A DNA stretch of 64,000 nt, from contig NZ_JAKKDU010000005.1 of the NCBI RefSeq assembly GCF_021728535.1, positions 62,001 through 126,000 on the forward strand, given 5' to 3'. Shown piece by piece: positions 5,965 through 13,705 of the stretch. The notes below the pieces were generated by a model. The model worked only from the letters and a program-made list of their open reading frames with translations, was not told where the DNA came from and searched no databases. Within the stretch, counting starts at the first letter, position 1. Every line of letters begins with the position of its first letter. Made by a program: the position numbers and the translations under genes. The stretch is from Wocania arenilitoris. Its GTDB lineage: Bacteria; Bacteroidota; Bacteroidia; Flavobacteriales; Flavobacteriaceae.

Positions 5965-8004
5965 ATGAAACTAAAAAAAGTATTAAGTTTTGCTTTAGCA
6001 GCAACGTTTTTGCTATCCTGCGGAAACGATAAATCTGAAAAGCAAACCGATAGCGTAAAAGAGAAAGAAACTGTAGCATTTAACTATAACGTTGAGCAGT
6101 TTGCAGATATTAAAATATTACGATATCAAATTCCTGGTTGGGAGCAACTTACTTTAAAAGAGCAAAAATTAGTATATTATTTAACGCAGGCAGGTTTAGC
6201 TGGAAGAGATATTATGTGGGACCAAAATTACCGGCACAATCTCAAAATAAGAAAAGCCTTAGAGCAGGTTTATACTAATTACAAAGGAGATAAAACTTCT
6301 GATGATTGGAAGACTTTTGAAGTGTATTTAAAGCGGGTTTGGTTTAGTAATGGTATTCATCATCATTATTCAAACGATAAATTAAAACCCGAATTTTCTT
6401 CAGATTACCTAAAACAATTATTAGCTGAAACCAATACTAATTTAGAAGACGAAGCTTTTGATGTTATTTTTAATGATGTCGATTCTAAAAAAGTAAATCA
6501 GGCAAAAGGCGTTGATAATGTGGCACTTTCAGCAGTTAATTTTTACGGACCAAATGTAACCAATGCCGATGTAGAAAGTTTTTATAAAGCTAAGGTCTCT
6601 CCAAATCCAGAAAAGCCTTTATCACACGGATTAAATTCTCAATTGGTAAAAGAAAACGGTGTTTTAAAAGAACGTGTTTATAAATCTGGTGGCTTGTACG
6701 GCTCTGCAATCGATGAGATTGTTAAGTGGTTGGAATTGGCAAAAGGTGTTGCTGAAAACGAAGCACAAGGAAATGCACTTGGGTTATTAATTGAGTACTA
6801 TAAAACAGGCGATTTACAAACGTGGGATGATTACAACGTTGCTTGGACAGCTGCAACTAATGGTAATGTAGACTATATTAATAGTTTTATTGAAGTATAT
6901 AACGACCCCTTAGGTTATAGAGGTTCTTATGAGAATATTGTTCAAATTAATGATTTTGATATGTCTCAAAAAATGAAAGTTTTATCGGATAACGCACAAT
7001 GGTTTGAAGATAATTCACCTTTAATGGACGAACATAAAAAGAAAAATGTAGTTGGTGTAACGTACAAAGTGGTTAATGTTGCTGGAGAAGCTGGCGATGC
7101 TTCACCAAGTACACCAATTGGTGTAAATCTGCCAAATGCCAATTGGATTCGTGCTGCAGTTGGCAGCAAATCGGTATCTTTGGGCAACATTATTAATGCC
7201 TATAATAATGCAGGTAGTTCAGGTCGTTTAAAAGAATTTGTACATGATGATGAAGAATTAAAGTTAGAAGAAGAACACGGGCAATTAGCCGATAAGTTAC
7301 ATACGGCACTTCACGAAGTGATTGGGCATGCATCAGGACAATTAAACCCTGGCGTTGGCGAGACTAAAGAAACACTTAAAAATTATGCATCGACACTTGA
7401 AGAAGGTCGTGCAGATTTAGTAGGATTATATTATTTATACAACCCCAAATTACAAGAATTAGGTTTGGTAAAAGATTGGAAAGCTGTTGGTAAAGCAGCT
7501 TACGATGGTTACATTAGAAATGGGTTGATGACGCAGTTAATTCGTTTAAATTTAGGTGATCATGTTGAAGAAGCACACATGCGTAACAGACAATGGGTTT
7601 CTGCTTGGGCTTTTGAAAAAGGTAAAGCAGATAATGTTATTGAAAAAGTAACTCGTGATGGAAAAACCTATTTTAATATTATCGATTATGATAAATTACA
7701 TGACTTATTCGGACAGCTTTTACGTGAAACACAGCGTATAAAATCTGAAGGTGATTACGCAGCAGTTGAAGCTTTGGTAGAAGGCTACGGCGTAAAAGTA
7801 GATCAAAAAAATCATGCCGAGGTTTTAGAACGAAACAAACAGTTTACTTCGCCTCCATATAGCGGATTTGTTAATCCTGTTTTAGTTGCTGAAAAAAATG
7901 ATGCTGGAGAAATTACAACCATTAAAGTTACACAACCAGAAACATTTTCAAGTCAAATGTTAGAATACGGCAAAAACTATAGTTTTTTGCCAGAAGTGAA
8001 TTAA
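5965..8004 (+). CDS. Dipeptidyl peptidase III-family zinc peptidase (M49), lipoprotein
   Basis: The protein has 679 residues with a lipoprotein signal (LAATFLLSCGN, Cys near residue 19), so it is probably anchored in the envelope. M49 enzymes remove dipeptides from peptide N-termini using zinc. The first zinc motif is HEVIGH (about residues 450-455), the H-E-x-x-G-H form of the family. The second, EEGRAD (about 479-484), supplies the third ligand. YNVAWTAATNGNVDYINSF and NGLMTQLIRL are further conserved blocks. Length fits the Bacteroidota type. The gene stands alone and is followed by a hairpin terminator. The natural substrate is presumably imported or periplasmic oligopeptides. Confidence 0.93.
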   Translation: MKLKKVLSFALAATFLLSCGNDKSEKQTDSVKEKETVAFNYNVEQFADIKILRYQIPGWEQLTLKEQKLVYYLTQAGLAGRDIMWDQNYRHNLKIRKALEQVYTNYKGDKTSDDWKTFEVYLKRVWFSNGIHHHYSNDKLKPEFSSDYLKQLLAETNTNLEDEAFDVIFNDVDSKKVNQAKGVDNVALSAVNFYGPNVTNADVESFYKAKVSPNPEKPLSHGLNSQLVKENGVLKERVYKSGGLYGSAIDEIVKWLELAKGVAENEAQGNALGLLIEYYKTGDLQTWDDYNVAWTAATNGNVDYINSFIEVYNDPLGYRGSYENIVQINDFDMSQKMKVLSDNAQWFEDNSPLMDEHKKKNVVGVTYKVVNVAGEAGDASPSTPIGVNLPNANWIRAAVGSKSVSLGNIINAYNNAGSSGRLKEFVHDDEELKLEEEHGQLADKLHTALHEVIGHASGQLNPGVGETKETLKNYASTLEEGRADLVGLYYLYNPKLQELGLVKDWKAVGKAAYDGYIRNGLMTQLIRLNLGDHVEEAHMRNRQWVSAWAFEKGKADNVIEKVTRDGKTYFNIIDYDKLHDLFGQLLRETQRIKSEGDYAAVEALVEGYGVKVDQKNHAEVLERNKQFTSPPYSGFVNPVLVAEKNDAGEITTIKVTQPETFSSQMLEYGKNYSFLPEVN

Positions 8005-8027
8005 GTGTTATATAATTCCTTATTTAT

Positions 8028-8065
8028 AAAACAGATTCTTAATATTTTTAAGGGTCTGTTTTTTT
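8028..8065 (+). terminator. Terminator after the M49 peptidase gene
   Basis: AAACAGATTCTTAA (8028-8042) pairs imperfectly with TTAAGGGTCTGTTT (8048-8061), followed by a T run (8059-8065). Confidence 0.7.
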
Positions 8066-8134
8066 ATTAACACTAAAAGCTAAAAGAATTAAATTGATAA
8101 CAATAAGAATGGTTATTATAAAAATAATTTTCAT
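8048..8134 (-). CDS. Possible 28-residue single-span membrane peptide
   Basis: An ORF from ATG at 8134 to TAA at 8048 encodes M-K-I-I-F-I-I-T-I-L-I-V-I-N-L, then L-L-A-F and a polar tail NKKTDP. The composition is that of a tiny membrane protein. However, AT-rich DNA readily gives such hydrophobic ORFs, and its last codons fall in the terminator of the opposite gene. I see no promoter box. Low confidence. Confidence 0.25.
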   Translation of the reverse strand: MKIIFIITILIVINLILLAFSVNKKTDP

Positions 8135-8281
8135 ACGATTTGATACTTACAGTTATTTAATAGATGTAAATTTTAACATTTGGTTGCGTTAAATTTTAAC
8201 ATTTATTTATATAAGAAGTACCTATGGTTTTTTCTTAGTGAAAGTTTAAAAAATAAAATAAAGTATAGAGCTTATTTATAA

Positions 8282-8467
8282 TTACTTCAAAAAGAATTTA
8301 ATAGCAACAATACATAGTATAAAAGAAATAAAAGCTATTAAAACCCAAATACTGCCTTTATAAAAGCGCTTATGAAGTTTTAAATCTTTGCGGTAAGTAT
8401 ATCCAATAATGATAGAAAAAACAATAAAAAATAAAACACCGAAAACAATTTGACCTTTACTAAACAT
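8282..8467 (-). CDS. Small two-span membrane protein
   Basis: With the ATG at 8467 this is 61 residues: M-F-S-K-G-Q-I-V-F, one membrane segment (about 6-24), a basic loop (YRKDLKLHKRFYKGS) and a second segment (about 43-58). Small proteins of this build are common in Flavobacteriia and have no known function. The reading frame is open further upstream (to 8536), but that extension would overlap the divergent pyrophosphohydrolase gene, so the internal ATG is preferred. It starts 38 bases from that gene, sharing its promoter region. Confidence 0.65.
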   Translation of the reverse strand: MFSKGQIVFGVLFFIVFSIIIGYTYRKDLKLHKRFYKGSIWVLIAFISFILCIVAIKFFLK

Positions 8468-8505
8468 ATCATTATTTTTAGGCAAATTTAAACAAAAGAG
8501 ATTAG

Positions 8506-8892
8506 ATGAAGAATAAAATTGAAGCTGTAAAAGCATTTCACACCGCTTTTAAAATAGGGCACAGAGAAACACCAAAAGCAGATTTAGGAATGGCTAAAAA
8601 TATGTTGCGTTATAAATTGATGCGTGAAGAAAATGAAGAATATTTAGAAGCTGCAAATGATAACGATTTAATTGAAGTAGCTGATGCACTTGGTGATATG
8701 CTTTATATTTTGTGTGGTACCATTATAGAACACGGACTGCAGCATAAAATTGAAGAAGTGTTTGATGAAATTCAACGTAGTAATATGAGTAAATTAGGTG
8801 AAGATGGACAACCCATTTATCGAGAAGATGGTAAAGTGTTAAAAGGCCCGAATTATTTTAAACCTAATATTAAGGCTATTTTAGATAAATAG
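8506..8892 (+). CDS. MazG-like / phosphoribosyl-ATP pyrophosphohydrolase-like protein
   Basis: A 128-residue all-alpha NTP pyrophosphatase-type protein. The metal-binding signature is visible: REENEEYLEA (the E-E-x-x-E helix) followed by DLIEVADALGDMLYILCG (the E-x-x-D helix), as in MazG and HisE enzymes, which release pyrophosphate from nucleotides. The C-terminal half (GEDGQPIYREDGKVLKGPNYF) resembles the flavobacterial and phage-type single-domain subgroup. The exact substrate is unknown. A separate two-domain MazG is encoded at 24339-25112. It ends before a bidirectional terminator shared with ilvE. Confidence 0.82.
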   Translation: MKNKIEAVKAFHTAFKIGHRETPKADLGMAKNMLRYKLMREENEEYLEAANDNDLIEVADALGDMLYILCGTIIEHGLQHKIEEVFDEIQRSNMSKLGEDGQPIYREDGKVLKGPNYFKPNIKAILDK

Positions 8893-8910
8893 AAATTAAA
8901 CGTTTTCGTC

Positions 8911-8966
8911 ATTCTGAATTTATTTCAGAATCGTATATTGATGAGAACCTGAGACAAGTTCAGGTT
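8911..8966. repeat. Pair of short hairpins (dispersed-repeat type)
   Basis: ATTCTGAA/TTCAGAAT (8911-8931) and AACCTGA/TCAGGTT (8946-8966). The second resembles CCCTGAA/TTCAGGG at 23300-23318. These look like dispersed intergenic repeats rather than gene-specific regulatory sites. Confidence 0.5.
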
Positions 8967-8970
8967 GACC

Positions 8971-9018
8971 TATAAACAAAATAAAGGGAACCAAATAGTT
9001 TCCTTTATTTTGTTTATA
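8971..9018. terminator. Bidirectional terminator between convergent genes
   Basis: Perfect 17-bp stem: TATAAACAAAATAAAGG (8971-8987) with CCTTTATTTTGTTTATA (9002-9018) around a 14-nt loop. A/T-rich arms give a U tract in either direction. It serves the pyrophosphohydrolase gene and ilvE. Confidence 0.8.
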
Positions 9019-9027
9019 ATTAATAAT

Positions 9028-10092
9028 TTAAACTTTATAACGCCACCCAAAAGGGTCTTCCGCTTTATTGGTTTGAATATCTGTAATGCGTTTCTTTAAA
9101 GAGCTCGCAAAGGTGTTTTCTAATTCTGGTAAATCAAAATCTTCATTTTTATATCCAAAACCAGCTATTGGAGAAATTACGGCAGCAGTACCAGCACCAA
9201 ACATTTCTTTTAATGTTCCGTTTTTAGCAGCTTCAACAACTTCGCTAACTGTAATTTTTCTAACTTCAACAGGAATACCTTCTGTTTTCGCTAATTCAAT
9301 AATACTTTTGCGGGTAATACCATCTAAAATTCTGTCGCTAGTAGGTCCAGTTATTAAAGTGTCATTTATACGAACAAAAATATTCATAGCACCAGCTTCT
9401 TCAATATATTCGTGGGTATTATCATCAGTCCAAATTACTTGTTGGTAACCTTTTTTAACAGCTAATTGTGTTGGGTAAAACTGTCCAGCATAATTACCTC
9501 CAGCTTTAGCAAAACCAACACCACCATTGGCTGATCGCGAATATTTTTCTTCAATTAAAACCTTTACTTTACCAGCAAAATAAGCGCCAGAAGGCGCTGT
9601 AGAAATTATAAATTTATATTCGTCTGCTGGCGATGCATGAAACCCTTTTCCAGTAGCAAAAATAAAAGGTCTGATGTATAATGAGCTGCCTTCTTTTTTA
9701 GGAATCCAGTCGCTATCTACTTTCAACAACGTTTTTAAACCATCCATAAAGAATGCTTCTGGTAACTCAGGAATAGCAAGACGTTTTGCAGAAATGTTTA
9801 AGCGTTTAAAATTATCTAAAGGGCGAAATAATAATATGTTATCATCCTCATCTTTGTAGGCTTTCATCCCTTCAAAAATAGACTGTCCATAATGAAAAAT
9901 CTTTGCTGACGGATCTAAAGAAATAGGAGCATATGGTACTACCTTAGGCGTATGCCATTTACCATCTTTATAATCACATTCTAACATATGATCTGAAAAA
10001 ACATGACCAAACTTTAGATTGTTAAAATCTATATCATGAATTTTAGTATGATTTGCTTTTATAACCTCTATATCGTTTACTATAGTGCTCAT
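9028..10092 (-). CDS. ilvE: Branched-chain amino acid aminotransferase
   Basis: A class IV PLP aminotransferase that interconverts Leu, Ile and Val with their 2-oxo acids using glutamate and 2-oxoglutarate. The catalytic lysine lies in GFAKAGGNYAG; HEYIEEAGAMNIF and the glycine-rich GAGTAAVISPI phosphate-binding loop are typical of this type-II, eukaryote-like BCAT of about 355 residues. The open frame extends to a TTG at 10116, but that codon lies inside the -7 box (10114-10121), so the ATG at 10092 is taken as the start (354 residues). It stands alone, with a terminator directly downstream. Confidence 0.95.
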   Translation of the reverse strand: MSTIVNDIEVIKANHTKIHDIDFNNLKFGHVFSDHMLECDYKDGKWHTPKVVPYAPISLDPSAKIFHYGQSIFEGMKAYKDEDDNILLFRPLDNFKRLNISAKRLAIPELPEAFFMDGLKTLLKVDSDWIPKKEGSSLYIRPFIFATGKGFHASPADEYKFIISTAPSGAYFAGKVKVLIEEKYSRSANGGVGFAKAGGNYAGQFYPTQLAVKKGYQQVIWTDDNTHEYIEEAGAMNIFVRINDTLITGPTSDRILDGITRKSIIELAKTEGIPVEVRKITVSEVVEAAKNGTLKEMFGAGTAAVISPIAGFGYKNEDFDLPELENTFASSLKKRITDIQTNKAEDPFGWRYKV

Positions 10093-10113
10093 AATTCTTA
10101 CGCTTTTAGGGTG

Positions 10114-10121
10114 CAAATTTA
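10114..10121 (-). promoter_or_regulatory. -7 element of ilvE
   Basis: The minus strand reads TAAATTTG (TAnnTTTG), about 22 nt before the ATG at 10092. It shows that the in-frame TTG at 10116 cannot be the start of this transcript's coding region. Confidence 0.6.
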
Positions 10122-10144
10122 AATAAAAACGCGATTAAAAATCA

Positions 10145-10152
10145 TATATTTG
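10145..10152 (+). promoter_or_regulatory. -7 element for the DUF4920-mnmD transcript
   Basis: TATATTTG matches TAnnTTTG, 33 nt upstream of the ATG at 10186. It is divergent from and adjacent to the ilvE element. Confidence 0.55.
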
Positions 10153-10185
10153 TAACAAATCGTTTAAAATTAAAAATTATATATA

Positions 10186-10689
10186 ATGAAGCCAATTATC
10201 CTGCTAATTATCTGTGTATTTATGCTAAATTCTTGTAAAAACAAAGATGAAAAACAGCAAGAAAAACCTGTTGAAGTTGAAAAAACAGTATATAAATCTT
10301 TTGGAAATGAAATAATTGCTGATGATGCTATTGATGTTTCGTCTATGGCAACACATTATAAGTCTATGAATGTTGGAGATAGTATAAACTCTAAAATAAC
10401 AGCAACTGTAAACAAGGTTTGTCAAGCAAAAGGATGTTGGATGACTTTGAATTTAGGTAATGACGAAGAAGTTCTGGTTAAATTTAAAGATTACGCCATT
10501 TTTATGCCTAAAGACATTGCCGGAAAAGAAGTTATTATAAATGGTAAAGCTTTTGTAAAAGAAGTTTCAGTTGATGAGCAGCGCCATTATGCAGAAGATG
10601 GAGGTAAAACACCCGAAGAAATTGTAAGTATAACTGAGCCTAAAAGAACTTATTCTTTTGAAGCTGATGGTGTGTTGCTAAAACAATAA
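10186..10689 (+). CDS. DUF4920-family lipoprotein
   Basis: A 167-residue predicted lipoprotein: signal ending FMLNSCK (Cys near residue 17), then a charged linker (DEKQQEKPVEVEK) and a compact OB-like beta domain. Within it, ATVNKVCQAKGCWMTL holds a C-x4-C pair followed by Trp, the hallmark of DUF4920, and VKFKDYAIFMPKDIAGKEV follows. The C-x4-C could bind metal or form a disulfide. No function is established. The mnmD start follows after one base, so the two are probably co-transcribed, though no functional link is evident. Confidence 0.85.
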   Translation: MKPIILLIICVFMLNSCKNKDEKQQEKPVEVEKTVYKSFGNEIIADDAIDVSSMATHYKSMNVGDSINSKITATVNKVCQAKGCWMTLNLGNDEEVLVKFKDYAIFMPKDIAGKEVIINGKAFVKEVSVDEQRHYAEDGGKTPEEIVSITEPKRTYSFEADGVLLKQ

Positions 10690-10690
10690 T

Positions 10691-11380
10691 TTGCAGCGAG
10701 AAATTGTAATAACAGCTGATGGTTCTTCAACCATTCATTTGCCAGGATGGGATGAGCAATACCACTCTAAACACGGTGCAATTCAAGAAGCTTATCACGT
10801 ATTTATAAAGCATGGGCTACATCACTATTGTCATTCTGTGATTCAAAATAATCAGGACAAGCATATATCCATATTAGAAATAGGTTTTGGTACGGGGTTA
10901 AATGCCTTTATTACTTTTTTAGAAGCTGAAAAATTAAAAATGACTATTGAATATTTTGGTGTTGAAGGCTATCCTGTTTCAATGGATGAAATCGATCAAC
11001 TAAATTATTCAAAACAGTTAAATTCTGAAAACGACAATTCAATTTTCAAGAAATTTCATGAAGTTTCTTGGGAAGAATCACATAAAATTACACCCCTTTT
11101 TTCATTAATAAAACGAAAACGATTCTTCTCAGAAATAAATGAGAAGGATTGTTATAGCATCATATATTTTGATGCTTTCGGGGCACGTGTACAACCAGAA
11201 TTATGGACTGAAAAGATGTTTAAAAAAATGTTTGAAGCGCTTAAAATAGGTGGTGTTTTAGTAACCTATTCTGCTAAAGGCAGTGTAAGGCGCGCTATGG
11301 AAGCTGTTGGATTTAAAGTAGAACGATTACCTGGTCCACCTGGAAAACGTGAAATGTTACGCGCTTTTAAAGAAGCGTAA
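10691..11380 (+). CDS. mnmD: tRNA 5-methylaminomethyl-2-thiouridine-forming methyltransferase MnmD
   Basis: This 229-residue protein corresponds to the methyltransferase half of MnmC, which uses S-adenosylmethionine to make mnm5s2U at the wobble position of tRNAs. Motif I is ILEIGFGTGLNAF (SAM binding), followed by YFDAFGARVQPELW and the C-terminal LPGPPGKREMLRA, all typical of stand-alone MnmD. The start is TTG at 10691, one base after the preceding stop. No closer ATG preserves the N-terminal strand, so the TTG is accepted. No FAD (MnmC1) domain follows. Confidence 0.92.
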   Translation: MQREIVITADGSSTIHLPGWDEQYHSKHGAIQEAYHVFIKHGLHHYCHSVIQNNQDKHISILEIGFGTGLNAFITFLEAEKLKMTIEYFGVEGYPVSMDEIDQLNYSKQLNSENDNSIFKKFHEVSWEESHKITPLFSLIKRKRFFSEINEKDCYSIIYFDAFGARVQPELWTEKMFKKMFEALKIGGVLVTYSAKGSVRRAMEAVGFKVERLPGPPGKREMLRAFKEA

Positions 11381-11522
11381 CATTCAGGGATTCTAGTGAA
11401 TAAAATAATGTACTAAATGCTGAGAGCTACAAAAAAGTTAAATACCCATTAAATCTGTTAAACTAAGTATAAATATATAGCTATTAAGACTTACATTTTG
11501 TAACTTTATATAAAAAGAAAAT

Positions 11523-12428
11523 ATGCGGGTTTTAATAACAGGAGCGACAGGATTGATCGGGCAGGAGATTGTAAAACTTTGCCATAAAAAAGATATTGCT
11601 GTAAACTACTTAACTACAAGTAAATCTAAAATTAGGCAAGAAGTAAACTATCAAGGTTTTTATTGGAATCCTAAAAAACAAGATATTGATACTAACTGTT
11701 TTAATAATGTTAATGCAATTATCCATTTAGTAGGAGCTACGGTTTCAAAGCGATGGACAGCAGCCTATAAAAAGGTAATTCTTTCTAGCAGAATTGAAGG
11801 CACACAACTATTAATAAACGCATTAAAAGGAGAAACACATACTATAAAGCAAGTCATTTCTGCAAGTGCTATTGGCATTTATCCCAATTCTTTAATTAAT
11901 TATTATGATGAAACTTTTAAAGATTTTAATAGTACCTTTTTAAGCGATGTTGTAAAAGTATGGGAGCAAGAAGTTGATGGGTTTGGAAAAGTTAATATAA
12001 CAGTTTCTAAAGTTAGAATTGGTTTAGTATTATCAAATAAAGGTGGGGCTTTACAAGAAATGGTAAAGCCTATAAAATTTGGCTTAGGTGCAGCATTTGG
12101 TAGTGGTAAACAATGGCAATCGTGGATACATATTAACGATTTAGCACGATTGTTTTTATATGTTTTAAAGCATCAATTAGTTGGTGTTTATAATGGTGTT
12201 GCACCAAACCCGGTAACTAATTTAGAGCTCACAAAAACCATAGCGAAAGTGTTAAGTAAACCTTTGTTTTTGCCTAATATTCCTAGATTTTTTATGAAAC
12301 TTGTTTTAGGCGATATGCATACGTTGTTATTCGAGAGCCAGCGTGTAAGTTCTAAAAAGATAGAAGATAAAGATTTTCATTTTAACCAGCACCATTTACA
12401 GCCTGCGTTAGAGGATTTGTTGGTTTGA
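11523..12428 (+). CDS. TIGR01777-family NAD(P)-binding epimerase-like protein
   Basis: A 301-residue atypical short-chain dehydrogenase of the YfcH/SDR39U type. The N-terminal Rossmann motif is LITGATGLIGQEI; NAIIHLVGATVSKRWTA, SASAIGIYPN and WQSWIHINDLARLF are conserved blocks. The C-terminal DUF1731 part (residues about 250-298) closes in HLQPALEDLL. The substrate is unknown; in plants and bacteria the family is linked to cell-division or redox functions. The gene is complete, although an IS1182-type remnant begins exactly at its 3' end. Confidence 0.9.
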   Translation: MRVLITGATGLIGQEIVKLCHKKDIAVNYLTTSKSKIRQEVNYQGFYWNPKKQDIDTNCFNNVNAIIHLVGATVSKRWTAAYKKVILSSRIEGTQLLINALKGETHTIKQVISASAIGIYPNSLINYYDETFKDFNSTFLSDVVKVWEQEVDGFGKVNITVSKVRIGLVLSNKGGALQEMVKPIKFGLGAAFGSGKQWQSWIHINDLARLFLYVLKHQLVGVYNGVAPNPVTNLELTKTIAKVLSKPLFLPNIPRFFMKLVLGDMHTLLFESQRVSSKKIEDKDFHFNQHHLQPALEDLLV

Positions 12429-12940
12429 ATATGTTAATTTTTTGTCCACAGGGGAAGGTTATTCCATTTAAAAAGGTTTTTTATGAGGGTCATAACAAAA
12501 ACAAAAAGAAAGAATACAGAGCCTCTAAATATGTATGTTTAGAATGCCCTATGCGCACATCGTGTTTAAAAAAGAGTCAGGAAAAGCGCATAAGCATTCC
12601 TATTACAGAGAATAATACGAAAGAAACAATTCTAGGGTAAACAACAGCCGAGGACCTTATATGAAAGCCAATCGGCAAAGCACAGTAGAGCCTGTATTTG
12701 GAACCCTTACCCAGTTTATGGGGCTTATAAAAATTAATACTATTGGAATAGAGCAAGCCAACAAGGTCATGCATCTCTCTGCGATGGCCTATACTTAAAA
12801 AGTACTTGAAATTCACTCAAAACCGAGTAAAAAGTGGGGCAGGAATACTTCCTTTATTGAGTTTTATAAAAACGGGATGCAGAGAAGCAAATACATTGCT
12901 TTTAAGAGGGTTTAAAAACCCAGAAATTGTGATACTCTAA
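12425..12940 (+). pseudogene. Decayed IS1182-family transposase fragment
   Basis: The first frame (12425-12640) reads CPQGKVIPFKKVF and a cysteine cluster CLECPMRTSC, the zinc-ribbon-like region of IS1182/IS5-type DDE transposases. A second frame (about 12600-12798) gives the conserved C-terminus: MKANRQSTVEPVFGTLTQFM and IEQANKVMHLSAMAY. A third frame (about 12797-12940) continues KKYLKFTQNRVKSG to a stop at 12938-12940. At least two frameshifts and one stop are needed to read it, and the N-terminal catalytic part is missing. It cannot encode an active transposase. Confidence 0.85.
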
Positions 12941-12945
12941 AAAAG

Positions 12946-12970
12946 AAAAGCCCCTTAAAAAGGAGCTTTT
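12946..12970. terminator. Hairpin at the end of the IS1182 remnant
   Basis: AAAAGCCCCTT and AAGGAGCTTTT form a short stem with one mismatch, ending in a T run. It may have been the element's own terminator. Between here and 13129 I see no gene, only repeat-like sequence. Confidence 0.5.
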
Positions 12971-13066
12971 ATGTTAAAATATATGTTTTTTAGAGCTTTG
13001 TGCAACGACTACTATTGTTGCCAATGGTTCGCGGATATGTGCCATTTTAATTACTCAAATCCAACG

Positions 13067-13104
13067 TTAACCAAAATTATCATTTTTTTCTGACAAAGTC
13101 AAAT
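13067..13104. repeat. Copy 2 of the recurring motif of about 40 nt
   Basis: TTAACCAAAATTATCATTTT followed by TTTCTGACAAAGTCAAATA, similar to 4341-4381 and 24210-24248. It lies between the IS1182 remnant and an orphan small gene. Confidence 0.45.
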
Positions 13105-13129
13105 AAATCAAACCACATAGTAATCTATA

Positions 13130-13369
13130 TTATTGTTCAGTATAAATCTCCCCACGATGTGGTTTTAACCTATCTCTTATCGGTTTCATATGTTCTTCAG
13201 CTACAACCATAAAAGCAATGGCATGTAAATCATTAATAGCTTCAAAACCAGTAATGTTTAATACTATGTTTTCTAATTGAATAAAGTCTTTTAAATGAAC
13301 CTCATGATGTTCAGCAATTTTTAAAGCATCAGGACCTCTAAAATCCCAAATAAGTTTTAGTTTACGCAT
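13130..13369 (-). CDS. Small conserved-looking hypothetical protein
   Basis: I do not recognise a family for this 79-residue protein. It starts MRKLKLIWDFRGPDALKIAEHHEVHLKDF, is rich in His and acidic residues, has a beta-alpha character and no signal or membrane segment. Its internal phrase FMVVAEEHMKPIRDRLKPHRG looks structured, and codon use resembles the core genes, so it is probably real. It sits alone between an IS remnant and a large palindromic repeat. Confidence 0.6.
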   Translation of the reverse strand: MRKLKLIWDFRGPDALKIAEHHEVHLKDFIQLENIVLNITGFEAINDLHAIAFMVVAEEHMKPIRDRLKPHRGEIYTEQ

Positions 13370-13390
13370 TATTTATTAATAGATAATAAT

Positions 13391-13589
13391 AGATTTTAAA
13401 AACCCGTTGTGCATTTTGAGTAAAATTTGTCAATTCGAGTGAATTTTACTCATTTTTATGAATAAAATTTGTATCGAGAATAAAATTTTTCATTTCAAAA
13501 CCTGTTCTCGATACAATTTTCTATTGAAAATCACTCGAACTGACATTTAATTTAGCCTAATAAATCAAAATGCACAACAGATTTTAAAA
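13391..13589. repeat. Imperfect palindrome of about 200 bp, MITE-like
   Basis: The left arm (13391-13482) and right arm (13503-13589) are imperfect reverse complements. Matched blocks include AGATTTTAAAA at the ends, TTGTGCATTTTGA with TCAAAATGCACAA, AATTCGAGTGA with TCACTCGAA, and TTGTATCGAGAA with TTCTCGATACAA. It has no coding capacity. It fills most of the gap 13370-13705. Confidence 0.7.
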
Positions 13590-13649
13590 GTAAAGATATA
13601 TAATAATTTTGAGTAATATTTTCGCTTTTTAAACGTTTGTTAAAGCAAC

Positions 13650-13679
13650 TTGTATTATAGGTTTATATTAGTATTTTTG
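13650..13679 (+). promoter_or_regulatory. Promoter of the PpiC/SurA-MoxR operon
   Basis: TTG at 13650-13652, a 19-nt spacer and TATTTTTG at 13672-13679 fit the TTG-N17-23-TAnnTTTG consensus, 27 nt before the ATG at 13706. Confidence 0.7.
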
Positions 13680-13705
13680 TAACCGTCTGATTAATTTTTT
13701 TCTCC

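Noticed and set aside
6966-7190. Minus-strand open frame inside the M49 peptidase gene
   Set aside because: Antisense to conserved catalytic-domain sequence; no promoter and no plausible protein.
12577-12816. Minus-strand 79-residue open frame in the IS1182 region
   Set aside because: It is antisense to the decayed transposase; the plus-strand frames match transposase motifs instead.
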